Shown here one piece after another: positions 7,855 through 16,546 of a DNA stretch of 64,000 bases. This DNA comes from Chitinophagaceae bacterium (GTDB taxonomy: Bacteria > Bacteroidota > Bacteroidia > Chitinophagales > Chitinophagaceae). Below the pieces are notes generated by a model. The model was not told the origin of the DNA, searched no databases, and was given only the letters and a program-made list of their open reading frames with translations. The DNA is taken from contig JAFKGR010000017.1 of the NCBI GenBank assembly GCA_017307735.1, positions 1 through 64,000 of the forward strand. The letters are read 5' to 3'. Numbering within the stretch: position 1 is the stretch's first letter; each line of letters starts with the position of its first letter. The position numbers were made by a program, and so were the translations under genes.

Positions 7855-8823
7855 ATGAAGTCTGGTTTAAAAAAAAGAAGGATAACGCTGATTTATTTTT
7901 TTTATTGGTTTATGGTCAGCTACATGATAGCAGCGCTGGTCTTCTGGTACATTGCATTGAATATCCAGAATGAGCAAATTACCAGATTCAAAGTGCTCAG
8001 CCTTGACAAGGACAGCATCAGTTACACGTCAAATTTTTCGCAGATAAAGGTTGAGGAAGAAACAAAAACTTTTCAATACATCGGAGAGGGCCTTACTTTT
8101 TTGTTATTGATCATTGCAGGGGCTGTTGTTGTTTTCAGGATGCTCCGGAAACAATTGCTGTTGTCCAAACAGCAGAAGGATTTTATGATGGCTATCACGC
8201 ATGAACTGAAAACGCCAATCGCAGTTCTTAAACTGAATCTGGAAACCATGCAGAAACGAAAGTTGGATAGCGAACGGCAAAACAAATTGATGATGGCATC
8301 ACTTTCTGAAACGGACAGGTTGAATGCTTTGTGCAGCAATATGCTTTTATTAAATGAAATGGATGCGCTCGGCTATGTTATTACAAAAGAAGATATCCTG
8401 CTGAACGATATTATATCAGAATGTATCAATGATCACAGATCGAGAAATCCGGACAGGGATTTTATCGCCGAAGTGGAACCCGGGCTTCGCGTAATCGGAG
8501 ATCACATGATGCTGAAACTGGCATTGAACAACCTTCTTGATAATGCAATAAAATATTCTTCGAAAAATGTACCCGTTGTCGTCAAAGGATGGCACAGCGC
8601 GGACGCTGTAAACATTCAGGTGATTGATGAAGGTGAAGGAATTTCAGAAACAGATACTAAACGGATTTTTGAAAAGTTTTACAGGGGAGCCGGTAAACGT
8701 GTGAAGGGAACGGGTATCGGGCTTTACGTGACAAAACAAATTGTTAATCAAAATAAAGGTTCTTTGTCCTTTCAACCCAATCGTCCCAAAGGAAGCATTT
8801 TTACAATTAGCTTTGCATCTTAA
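7855..8823 (+). CDS. Sensor histidine kinase
   Basis: A 322-residue membrane histidine kinase. Two transmembrane segments (about 12-34 and 78-97) enclose a short periplasmic loop of about 43 residues, so the sensed signal is probably a membrane or partner-protein cue. HisKA follows with phospho-acceptor His116 in HELKTP, then the ATP-binding domain with N-box (NNLLDNAIKYS), G1 (DEGEGI) and G2 (GTGIGLYV). It is followed after 11 bases by its response regulator, and together they extend the rluE-yicC-gldH run. Confidence 0.93.
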   Translation: MKSGLKKRRITLIYFFYWFMVSYMIAALVFWYIALNIQNEQITRFKVLSLDKDSISYTSNFSQIKVEEETKTFQYIGEGLTFLLLIIAGAVVVFRMLRKQLLLSKQQKDFMMAITHELKTPIAVLKLNLETMQKRKLDSERQNKLMMASLSETDRLNALCSNMLLLNEMDALGYVITKEDILLNDIISECINDHRSRNPDRDFIAEVEPGLRVIGDHMMLKLALNNLLDNAIKYSSKNVPVVVKGWHSADAVNIQVIDEGEGISETDTKRIFEKFYRGAGKRVKGTGIGLYVTKQIVNQNKGSLSFQPNRPKGSIFTISFAS

Positions 8824-8834
8824 AATTTTTTAAA

Positions 8835-9548
8835 ATGAATAATCAACAGGAAGCATCGGTTCTGCTTGTGGAAGATGAAGAAAACCTGCAGAGTACGCTC
8901 CGGTTGAATTTTGAGTTGGAAGGTTATTCTGTGACATCGGCTTACACCGGCCCTGAAGCTTTGGATGCAATCCGCGATGAACATTTTGATGTGATCATTT
9001 TGGATGTAATGCTTCCGGAGATGGATGGAATTACCGTTTGTGAAAACATCAGGCTCACTCATCCGGATATTCCGATTCTCATTTTGAGCGCCCGGAATCA
9101 AAGTGCAGACCGGGTACTGGGCCTTACAAAAGGTGCGGATGATTATCTGACCAAACCTTTTAATCTGGAAGAGCTTCTGCTGCGTGTTAAAAATCTTGTC
9201 CTGAAGGGCAGGAGGCTTGCCGAACGAAAACCTGTTTCTCAAATGTATTCTTTTGGAAATAACACCATTGATTTTAATACATTGGAAGCCGTTTCTTTTT
9301 CAGGAGAAAAAATTACACTCACCAAAAAAGAAGCAATGCTTCTGAAGCTGATGATTGAAAATAAGAATGAAGTAGTAACGCGCGAAAAAATTCTTCAGGC
9401 TGTTTGGGGATATAATGTTTATCCGACCACACGCACGATTGATAATTTTATTCTCAGTTTCAGAAAATATTTTGAAGCAGATTCCAAGCATCCCAAATAT
9501 TTTCATTCGGTCAGGGGAATTGGCTATAAGTTTACTGATGAAGAATGA
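8835..9548 (+). CDS. Response regulator, OmpR family
   Basis: A 237-residue response regulator with an N-terminal receiver (acidic pocket VEDEEN near 12-17, phospho-acceptor Asp57 in LDVMLPEMDG, the conserved Lys in LTKPF) and a C-terminal OmpR/PhoB winged helix (about 140-235, ending GIGYKF). It is the partner of the kinase just upstream. Its last codons overlap the last codons of convergent bshA by 17 bases. Target genes cannot be deduced here. Confidence 0.94.
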   Translation: MNNQQEASVLLVEDEENLQSTLRLNFELEGYSVTSAYTGPEALDAIRDEHFDVIILDVMLPEMDGITVCENIRLTHPDIPILILSARNQSADRVLGLTKGADDYLTKPFNLEELLLRVKNLVLKGRRLAERKPVSQMYSFGNNTIDFNTLEAVSFSGEKITLTKKEAMLLKLMIENKNEVVTREKILQAVWGYNVYPTTRTIDNFILSFRKYFEADSKHPKYFHSVRGIGYKFTDEE

Positions 9549-10671
9549 CTTTGTCAGTTACACGTTGGTATAGCATTTCGTATTGAGGTACGATTTTGTC
9601 AATATCAAATTTCCTCGCCTGAGCCAATGCATTTTCTTTCATCGATTCGAAGAGAGAAGGGTTTTGCAAAATCCTGAGTGAATCTGCGGCCATCTTATTC
9701 ACATTGCCAATGTCACTTAAGAAACCGGTTTTTCCTTCGATGTTAATCTCGGGCAATCCTCCGACATTTGTACTGATTACCGGTACCTGCGCTGCCATTG
9801 CTTCCAGCGCTACCAACCCGAAAGATTCGTACTCGCTTGGCAATAAAAACAAATCCGAAATGGCCAGGATTTCTTCCATCTCTTCCTGGCGGCCGAGAAA
9901 ACGAACATCTTCACAAAGCGCCCCATGCCTGCACAAATCTTCAATTTTTGAACGTTCCGGCCCGTCGCCAATCAGTAACAATTTTGCAGGAATCTGTTCT
10001 CTTATCTGGGCAAAAACTTTAATCACATCTTCCACTCTTTTGACCGGCCTGAAATTGGAAGCATGTGCAATAATTTTTTCTCCATTCGGTGCAATTACCT
10101 GTCTGAAAGGAGTTACGGGTTTTTTATCAAATCTTTTTACGTCGACAAAATTGTAAATAACCTGTATTTCTTTTTCGATTTCGAAATTCTTGTAAGTTTC
10201 ATCTCTGAGATTTTTCGAAACTGCTGTGATGGCTGAGCTTTCATTGATGGAAAAAGTAACCACCGGCGAATATGTTTTGTCTCTTCCCACCAGCGTAATA
10301 TCTGTTCCATGCAATGTAGTGACAACGGGAATATCGATTCCCTGCCGGGCTACAATCTGGCGCGCCATGTATGCAGCAGAAGCGTGCGGAATGGCATAGT
10401 GTACATGTAAAAGATCCAGTTTGTTATTCATGATCACATCCACCATCGTACTTCCGAGTGCTGTTTCATAAGGTGGGTAATCAAACAATGGATAGGTAGG
10501 AACCCTCACTTCGTGATAAAAAATATTGGTATGAAAACCACCCAGCCTTACGGGTTGCTGATAGGTAATAAAGTGTATGTTGTGTCCCTTTTCAGAAAGG
10601 GCTTTTCCCAATTCCGTTGCCAATACGCCGCTCCCCCCAAACGTAGGATAACAGACTATTCCAATATTCAT
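9532..10671 (-). CDS. bshA: N-acetyl-alpha-D-glucosaminyl L-malate synthase BshA
   Basis: A 379-residue GT4-family glycosyltransferase with the BshA start GIVCYPTFGGSGVLATELG, the LHVHYAIPHA segment near 95-105, and the nucleotide-sugar site near the C-terminus (SEYESFGLVALEAMA). BshA transfers GlcNAc from UDP-GlcNAc to malate, the first step of bacillithiol synthesis, a thiol used by many Bacteroidota in place of glutathione. The gene is alone, convergent with the response regulator and 178 bases downstream of pyrD in the same direction. Confidence 0.93.
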   Translation of the reverse strand: MNIGIVCYPTFGGSGVLATELGKALSEKGHNIHFITYQQPVRLGGFHTNIFYHEVRVPTYPLFDYPPYETALGSTMVDVIMNNKLDLLHVHYAIPHASAAYMARQIVARQGIDIPVVTTLHGTDITLVGRDKTYSPVVTFSINESSAITAVSKNLRDETYKNFEIEKEIQVIYNFVDVKRFDKKPVTPFRQVIAPNGEKIIAHASNFRPVKRVEDVIKVFAQIREQIPAKLLLIGDGPERSKIEDLCRHGALCEDVRFLGRQEEMEEILAISDLFLLPSEYESFGLVALEAMAAQVPVISTNVGGLPEINIEGKTGFLSDIGNVNKMAADSLRILQNPSLFESMKENALAQARKFDIDKIVPQYEMLYQRVTDKVILHQ

Positions 10672-10849
10672 TTTTTAAATTTTAATATCTCCACTTGTAG
10701 TGAATCGGAGTGCAATTTACGATTATGGTTGCTCGTACGGAAAATTGGATGCGATTATCAGATTTGAATTGAAAATACGGGTTTACCAAAGTTCCTTTTT
10801 TATTGAAGAATATCATGAAAACACAATTCGTTCGAAACCGGTTATGGTA

Positions 10850-11887
10850 TTACATCTCCCTGAATTTTTTATTGATTTTACTGATCAGCGATGGCCCCTG
10901 GTAAATGAATCCGGTGAAAATTTGTATCAGCACAGATCCCTGATTGATTTTTTTAATGGCATCACCGGCTGTAATGATCCCACCGCTTCCAATAATGGGT
11001 ATTTTTTGATTTGTTTTGTCTGATACATATTTTATCAAATCATTACTCCTGTCTAAGAGAGGTTTGCCACTCAGGCCACCGGCGCCTATTTTGTCAATCT
11101 TTTCTCTTTTCGTTTTGCAATGTTCCCTCGATATGGTTGTGTTGTTTATTATCAGGCCGTCTAATTTTATTTCGATTGCAAGATTCAGGATATCGTCCAG
11201 ATCATTTTGGTTGAGGTCGGGTGCTATTTTCAAAAAGATGGGCTTAAAATATTTTTTTTCTTTGTTGAGAAATATGAGATGAGCAAGGATCTTTTTCAAC
11301 TCCTCTTTTTGTTGCAGGTCGCGAAGCCCGGGTGTATTGGGAGAACTTACATTTACTACGACATAGTCCGTCGCAGGTGCGATTTTTAAAAAACACGTTT
11401 CATAATCTTTCCATGCATTTTCGTTTGGAGTGATTTTATTCTTCCCGATATTCCCGCCGATGATTGTCTTGGATCTGTTCTTCTCCTTGAATATTTTTAC
11501 TCTATCCGCAACTTTTTCTACTCCGTCGTTATTAAATCCCATCCGGTTAATCAATGCCTGGTCTTTGGGCAACCTGAATAATCTCGGTTTCAGATTTCCT
11601 GACTGAGGCAATGGGGTTACTGTTCCGATTTCTATAAATCCAAAACCGAGGAGAGAAAGTTCATCGAGATATTTTGCATTTTTATCAAAACCAGCCGCAA
11701 GCCCTACAGGATTTTTGAATTGTAAACCGCACAATGTTACAGGAGAATCAGGCGGGCAAAATATTTTCCTGATTATTTGCTTCGCAAAAGGGAGTTTGCA
11801 AATTACTTTCAGGACATCCATAGTAAAGTAATGCGCTTTTTCTGCATCAAGAAGAAATAAGAACTTTCGCAACAGGGAATAAAGCAT
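10850..11887 (-). CDS. pyrD: Dihydroorotate dehydrogenase (quinone), class 2
   Basis: A 345-residue membrane-associated, FMN-dependent class 2 enzyme that oxidises dihydroorotate to orotate in pyrimidine synthesis. Signs are the N-terminal membrane-binding helix (LLRKFLFLLDAEKAHYF), FMN-site residues (GLAAGFDKNA, FIEIGTVTP), the catalytic Ser loop (NVSSPNTPGLR) and the C-terminal phosphate-binding part (IIGSGGI). The length is typical. No other pyr gene is nearby. Confidence 0.95.
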   Translation of the reverse strand: MLYSLLRKFLFLLDAEKAHYFTMDVLKVICKLPFAKQIIRKIFCPPDSPVTLCGLQFKNPVGLAAGFDKNAKYLDELSLLGFGFIEIGTVTPLPQSGNLKPRLFRLPKDQALINRMGFNNDGVEKVADRVKIFKEKNRSKTIIGGNIGKNKITPNENAWKDYETCFLKIAPATDYVVVNVSSPNTPGLRDLQQKEELKKILAHLIFLNKEKKYFKPIFLKIAPDLNQNDLDDILNLAIEIKLDGLIINNTTISREHCKTKREKIDKIGAGGLSGKPLLDRSNDLIKYVSDKTNQKIPIIGSGGIITAGDAIKKINQGSVLIQIFTGFIYQGPSLISKINKKFREM

Positions 11888-12130
11888 GCGGCGAAGATAG
11901 TTTTAGAAAATTTTATAATTATTTTTTTTTGATTTCCGGCAGACAAAAATGAAACTTTATACTGTGAATTTTAAGTATGGATGCCATCGCCAGGAATCTT
12001 TATGAATAGCGGGTTTTGCTGAATTCTTTCTCTTAAATACAATGAGTTGAGCGTAGAAAAATGTTGATTATGATCTCATTCTTTTGTGACTGTTCGATTG
12101 AATTCATGAAGGGATTTTTTGAAAAAAGAT

Positions 12131-12161
12131 TTTGAAGTTTCAGAATTGCATCTAATATTTG
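12131..12161 (+). promoter_or_regulatory. Likely promoter of the SAM riboswitch operon
   Basis: TTTG at 12131-12134 and TAATATTTG at 12153-12161 resemble the Bacteroidota -33 (TTTG) and -7 (TAnnTTTG, here with one extra base) elements at about the usual spacing. Transcription would begin near 12168, just ahead of the riboswitch. The 295 bases from pyrD to the riboswitch hold nothing else recognised. Confidence 0.45.
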
Positions 12162-12182
12162 CAGCCAGTTCTTTGCAATCCA

Positions 12183-12300
12183 CTTATCAAGAAAGGCAGA
12201 GGGATATGGCCCGATGAAGCCTTAGCAACCTGACTTGCTCTGTAACAAGAGTATTCAAAGGTGCTAACTCCATCCCCACAATGATGTGGGGACAGATAAG
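12183..12300 (+). ncRNA. SAM-I (S-box) riboswitch
   Basis: A complete S-box aptamer. P1 is CTTATC (12183-12188) paired with GATAAG (12295-12300). The core has AGAGGGATATGGCCC, GATGAAGCC and TTAGCAACC, and a final GTGCTAACTCC segment precedes a CCCCAC/GTGGGG hairpin. This RNA binds S-adenosylmethionine and switches off methionine genes when it is plentiful. The downstream terminator hairpin (12358-12390) is the likely expression platform. The two genes that follow, a trans-sulfuration enzyme and homoserine dehydrogenase, fit this control. Confidence 0.95.
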
Positions 12301-12357
12301 ACAGTTCAAGGTTTTGAATTTAAAAAAACGTTGCTGCCGAAGCAACTTATAATATTA

Positions 12358-12390
12358 ACTCACCTGATGCTGTCAGGTGAGTTTTTTTTT
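12358..12390 (+). terminator. Regulated terminator of the SAM-I riboswitch
   Basis: ACTCACCTGA (12358-12367) pairs perfectly with TCAGGTGAGT (12373-12382) around a 5-base loop, followed by a run of T to 12390. It sits between the aptamer and the first gene, so it should stop transcription when SAM is bound. A smaller hairpin (TTGCT/AAGCAA near 12331-12346) lies between aptamer and terminator. Confidence 0.85.
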
Positions 12391-12477
12391 GAAAGGTTCA
12401 TAACAACCGGCTGTGATTTTTTGCGAGTGGATTTTAAAAACATTATTAAACCATTTAAAAAAATTAAACAACCGAAA

Positions 12478-13656
12478 ATGAACAATGTGACATCTCTGTT
12501 AAACAGCATTCCAACAGATCCACTGACAGGCGCTATTTCAGTGCCTATTTACCAGACATCAACTTTTATTCAGGAAGCCCCTAATGTAAACAAGGGCTAC
12601 GATTATTCGAGAACCGGGAATCCGACCCGTGATGTTCTTGAAAGAGTTGTAGCTAAACTCGAACACGGCACCACCGGCGCCGCTTTTGGCAGTGGCCTCG
12701 CAGCCATCGATGCTGTGGTAAAACTCTTAAAATCCGGCGATGAAATCCTTGCTGTGGATGATATTTACGGAGGGGCATTCCGTATGTTCAATGATATTTA
12801 TCAAAAGTTCGGCATTAAAGTAAACTATGTGGATACCACAAAAGTTGAAAATGTGGTGGATGCTTTCACACCCGATACTAAATTGGTTTGGATTGAAAGC
12901 CCGACCAATCCCACTCTGAAAATATCTGACATTGCGGCTATAGCTTCCGTTGCCCATGCAAATGATGCGCTTCTTTGTGTGGACAATACATTTGCTTCAC
13001 CCGTTCTGCAAAATCCTTTGGAGTTGGGGGCTGATATTGTTGTTCACAGCGCTACCAAATATCTGGGCGGACATTGTGATTTAATTGCAGGAATTGTTGT
13101 AACAAAAAATGAGGAACTCGGTGAAAAAATAAAATACATCCAGAATGCCAGTGGCGCCATTCTTGGTCCGTTTGATAGCTGGTTGATTATCCGTGGGCTT
13201 GAAACTTTGTATGTGAGGGTTCAGCGTCATTGTGAAAGCGCTTTGAAAGTAGCTCAATACCTTGAAAAGCATCCTGCAATAGAAAAAGTTTTTTATCCCG
13301 GATTACCTTCTCATGTTAATCATGATGTTGCAGCAAAACAAAGCAAGGCCTTTGGTGGAATGATTTCTTTTGTTTTGAAAAATGATACGATAGAAATTGC
13401 TGATGAATTAGTGACCAGTACAAAATGTTTCAAACTGGCCGAGAGCCTCGGCGGAACAAAAAGCCTGATATGTCATCCGGCGCAAATGACGCACGCTTCC
13501 ATGCCTGCCGAAATCAGAAAATCTCACGGTGTGAGTGATGGATTGGTAAGGCTTTCTATCGGGCTGGAAGATCCGGAAGATTTGATAGCGGATCTGGAAC
13601 AGGCATTGAATAAAATTTTGAAATCAAAAAAAGAAAAAGCTGCTTTGACAGCCTGA
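12478..13656 (+). CDS. Trans-sulfuration enzyme (cystathionine gamma-synthase / O-succinylhomoserine sulfhydrylase type)
   Basis: A 392-residue PLP enzyme of the Cys/Met metabolism family. The Schiff-base Lys is about residue 194 in HSATKYLGGH, with the phosphate-binding GSGLAAI near 71-77, VDNTFASP near 168, and the C-terminal Arg motif HPAQMTHASMP. It condenses an activated homoserine with cysteine or sulfide on the way to methionine; sequence alone does not separate cystathionine gamma-synthase from the direct sulfhydrylase or gamma-lyase. The true start is ATG 12478. The in-frame ATG at 12286 lies inside the riboswitch and is rejected. Control by SAM through the leader is expected. Confidence 0.9.
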   Translation: MNNVTSLLNSIPTDPLTGAISVPIYQTSTFIQEAPNVNKGYDYSRTGNPTRDVLERVVAKLEHGTTGAAFGSGLAAIDAVVKLLKSGDEILAVDDIYGGAFRMFNDIYQKFGIKVNYVDTTKVENVVDAFTPDTKLVWIESPTNPTLKISDIAAIASVAHANDALLCVDNTFASPVLQNPLELGADIVVHSATKYLGGHCDLIAGIVVTKNEELGEKIKYIQNASGAILGPFDSWLIIRGLETLYVRVQRHCESALKVAQYLEKHPAIEKVFYPGLPSHVNHDVAAKQSKAFGGMISFVLKNDTIEIADELVTSTKCFKLAESLGGTKSLICHPAQMTHASMPAEIRKSHGVSDGLVRLSIGLEDPEDLIADLEQALNKILKSKKEKAALTA

Positions 13657-13663
13657 ACAGAAT

Positions 13664-14923
13664 ATGAAAACGAATAATAAATTGGTATTGGGTTTTTTTG
13701 GATTTGGTGTTGTGGGGGAAGGTGTATATAAAGTCATCGGACAGACGCCCTCTCTTTCGGCCAGGATCAAAAAAGTTTGTATTAAAAATCCGGATAAGCC
13801 CAGAAATGCCCCGCGCGAGTTGTTTACCACAGATGCAAATGAATTGTTGAATGATCCCGAAATCAACATTATTGTCGAAATGATTAATGATTCAGATGCT
13901 GCGTTCAATATAGTTTCTACCGCAATGAAAAACGGGAAAAATGTGGTGAGCGCCAGTAAAAAGATGATTGCAGAACATTTGCCTGAATTGCTCGCTCTGC
14001 AGAAGGAAACCGGATTGTCTTTGCTTTATGAAGCTGCGTGTTGTGCTTCCATTCCGGTAATCCGTAATCTGGAGGAATATTATGACAACGATTTATTGCA
14101 TTCCATCAGCGCTGTGGTAAATGGTTCTACCAATTATATCCTTTCAAAAATGTTTGAAGAAAAGCTCACTTTCAAAAATGCCCTTCTTCAGGCACAGCAA
14201 TTGGGATTTGCAGAGAGCGATCCTACACTGGATGTAGATGGGTATGATGCGTTGAATAAATGGACATTTTTGCTGACACATGCGTACGGAATAATTCCGG
14301 AAAAAGGACAATTGGTATTTACGGGGATTCAGAATATTAATGAGCAGGATGCTGCAGTTGGCGCTCAAAAGGATTGTGTTATCAGGCTTACGGCTTATGC
14401 AAAGAAACTAAAAACGGGAAAAGTTGCTGCTTTCGTTTTGCCCAGGTTTGTGAAACAGGATGATCTGCTTGCTTTTATAAAAAATGAATTTAACGGTGTG
14501 GTCATCGAAAGTTCTTTTGCGGATAAACAGTTTTTTTATGGGAAGGGTGCAGGCAGTTATCCTACAGCTTCCGCTGTGTTGAGCGATATTTCGGCGCTTC
14601 GTTATGGGTATAAGTATGAATATAAAAAGCTGTATCATCATGAACAGGGAGTGCTGACCAATGATTTCTTTGTGAAGGTATATGTGGGCTTCACCGATTG
14701 GAAATATGTAAGGAAAGATGAGTTTGAAAGTGTTGAGGAATGGAATTCAAATAATAAAGTGAATTATCTCGTTGGAATTATTCATTTCAAAAAATTGTTT
14801 CAGTCTGATTGGTGGAAAAAGAATGGAGTCAGTCTTGTACTGACATCGGATCCGATCATTGAGTCGCTTGATGTGGTTCGATTGAAAAAGAGAAGTCTTG
14901 AATTGGCAGGATATACGGGATAA
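13664..14923 (+). CDS. hom: Homoserine dehydrogenase
   Basis: A 419-residue enzyme that reduces aspartate semialdehyde to homoserine. It has a Rossmann start (GFFGFGVVGEGVYK, about 10-23), a central ENIV-like stretch (VVSASKKMIAEH), the catalytic region VVNGSTNYILSKM and the Lys/Asp-containing AESDPTLDVDGYDALNKW. No ACT domain is evident and the C-terminal 100 residues are unassigned. It starts 7 bases after the trans-sulfuration gene, so homoserine supply and its sulfur acceptor reaction share one SAM-controlled transcript. Confidence 0.9.
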   Translation: MKTNNKLVLGFFGFGVVGEGVYKVIGQTPSLSARIKKVCIKNPDKPRNAPRELFTTDANELLNDPEINIIVEMINDSDAAFNIVSTAMKNGKNVVSASKKMIAEHLPELLALQKETGLSLLYEAACCASIPVIRNLEEYYDNDLLHSISAVVNGSTNYILSKMFEEKLTFKNALLQAQQLGFAESDPTLDVDGYDALNKWTFLLTHAYGIIPEKGQLVFTGIQNINEQDAAVGAQKDCVIRLTAYAKKLKTGKVAAFVLPRFVKQDDLLAFIKNEFNGVVIESSFADKQFFYGKGAGSYPTASAVLSDISALRYGYKYEYKKLYHHEQGVLTNDFFVKVYVGFTDWKYVRKDEFESVEEWNSNNKVNYLVGIIHFKKLFQSDWWKKNGVSLVLTSDPIIESLDVVRLKKRSLELAGYTG

Positions 14924-14930
14924 AAGTTTT

Positions 14931-16472
14931 TTATCCGGCCCAGCTTTCTCTGTCGAGGCTTCGGTATTGAATGGCTTCGGCAAGATGTTCCGGCCTGATG
15001 TCTTCACTTTGATCCAGATCTGCAATTGTCCGGCTCACTTTTAAAATCCGGTCATAGGCTCTCGCCGAAAGACTTAGTTTTTCCATAGCCGTCTTCAAAA
15101 GATTGGTGCCGGCTTGTGAGATGACACAAACTTCTTTCAGCATTTTGCTGCTCATTTGGGCATTGGCATAGATACCCTCATGGCCTTCATACCGCTTTGC
15201 CTGTATCTCTCTGGCCGCGATTACTCTTTGTCTGATCGACTCACTTTTTTCGGATTGCCGGTTTGAACTAAGCTCATTAAAATTCACCGGTGTTACTTCC
15301 ACATGCAAATCAATTCTGTCGAGCAACGGGCCTGAAATCTTATTCAGGTATTTCTGAACGGCCCCGGGAGGGCATGTACACTCCTTTTCGGGATGGTTGT
15401 AATATCCGCAGGGACAGGGATTCATAGAAGCGATTAGCATAAAACTTGTTGGGAAATCCAGCGCCACCTTCGCGCGTGAAATTGTTACTCTTCTTTCTTC
15501 CATTGGCTGGCGCATGACTTCAAGAACTGTTCTTTTAAATTCAGGTAATTCATCCAGAAATAATACTCCGTTATGAGCCAGTGAAATTTCTCCCGGCTGA
15601 GGAACGCTTCCGCCTCCCACCAGAGCTACATCGGAGATGGTATGGTGCGGCGATCTGAAAGGGCGTTTGCTGATTAATGTAGCATTGGACGGGAGTTTTC
15701 CGGCAACGCTGTGTATCTTGGTTGTCTCCAATGCTTCCTGAAGGCTGAGCGGTGGCAAAATGGTAGGCAACCTTTTGGCAAGCATCGTTTTTCCGGCCCC
15801 GGGAGGACCGATCAATATTGCATTGTGTCCTCCGGCTGCTGCAATTTCCAAAGCACGTTTGATGTTTTCCTGCCCTTTCACGTCTGAAAAATCTACTTCG
15901 AAATGGCTTTGTGCTTCGGCAAATTCTTCCCGTGTATTAACCCTGAGTGGTTCCAGTTTGCTATTGCCATTCAACAGATCGATAACTTCTTTGATGTGGC
16001 CTACTCCATATACATCGAGGTTGTTGACCATGGCTGCTTCCCTGGCATTTTCCACGGGCACGATCAATCCTTTGAAATGTTCTTTGCGCGCCTGAATGGC
16101 TATGGGCAACGCGCCTTTGATGGGACGTATATATCCATCGAGAGCGAGTTCGCCCATCATGATATATTGTTCGAGCAAATCACCACATTCGATTTGATTA
16201 CTTCCCGCCAATACCCCAATTGCAATCGGGAGGTCAAATGCAGTTCCGCTTTTGCGGATATCCGCAGGCGCCATATTCACTATAACCTTAGTTCTTGGAA
16301 AAGTATAACCATTGGTCTTGATGGCGCTCGTCATTCTTTCAACACTCTCTTTGATGGCATTGTCGGCAAGACCGACGATGGTTACAAATCCACCGTTGGT
16401 GACATCTACTTCAATGGTAATGGTAATGGCTTCCACCCCATAAACAGCGCTTCCGAAAGCTTTGACTAACAT
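14931..16472 (-). CDS. YifB/ComM-type Mg-chelatase-like AAA ATPase
   Basis: A 513-residue protein with an N-terminal ChlI/Lon-like domain (about 1-165), a central AAA+ domain with Walker A GPPGAGKTML (near 215) and Walker B LFLDELPEF, a CxC cysteine stretch (NPCPCGYYNHPEKECTCPP) and a C-terminal Mg-chelatase domain (SLSARAYDRILKVSRTIADL). ComM homologues are helicases for branch migration during natural transformation. It is convergent with hom, 7 bases apart, and no other competence gene is adjacent. Confidence 0.93.
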   Translation of the reverse strand: MLVKAFGSAVYGVEAITITIEVDVTNGGFVTIVGLADNAIKESVERMTSAIKTNGYTFPRTKVIVNMAPADIRKSGTAFDLPIAIGVLAGSNQIECGDLLEQYIMMGELALDGYIRPIKGALPIAIQARKEHFKGLIVPVENAREAAMVNNLDVYGVGHIKEVIDLLNGNSKLEPLRVNTREEFAEAQSHFEVDFSDVKGQENIKRALEIAAAGGHNAILIGPPGAGKTMLAKRLPTILPPLSLQEALETTKIHSVAGKLPSNATLISKRPFRSPHHTISDVALVGGGSVPQPGEISLAHNGVLFLDELPEFKRTVLEVMRQPMEERRVTISRAKVALDFPTSFMLIASMNPCPCGYYNHPEKECTCPPGAVQKYLNKISGPLLDRIDLHVEVTPVNFNELSSNRQSEKSESIRQRVIAAREIQAKRYEGHEGIYANAQMSSKMLKEVCVISQAGTNLLKTAMEKLSLSARAYDRILKVSRTIADLDQSEDIRPEHLAEAIQYRSLDRESWAG

Positions 16473-16546
16473 GCGCTGAAAATAGTCAAAAAAAATGTAA
16501 TGGCTACGGGAAAATCACCCGATTTTAAATTACGGTGGGAAGAATT

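Noticed and set aside
12286..12477. N-terminal extension of the trans-sulfuration enzyme from an ATG at 12286
   Set aside because: It lies inside the SAM-I aptamer and its terminator; the family start is at 12478.
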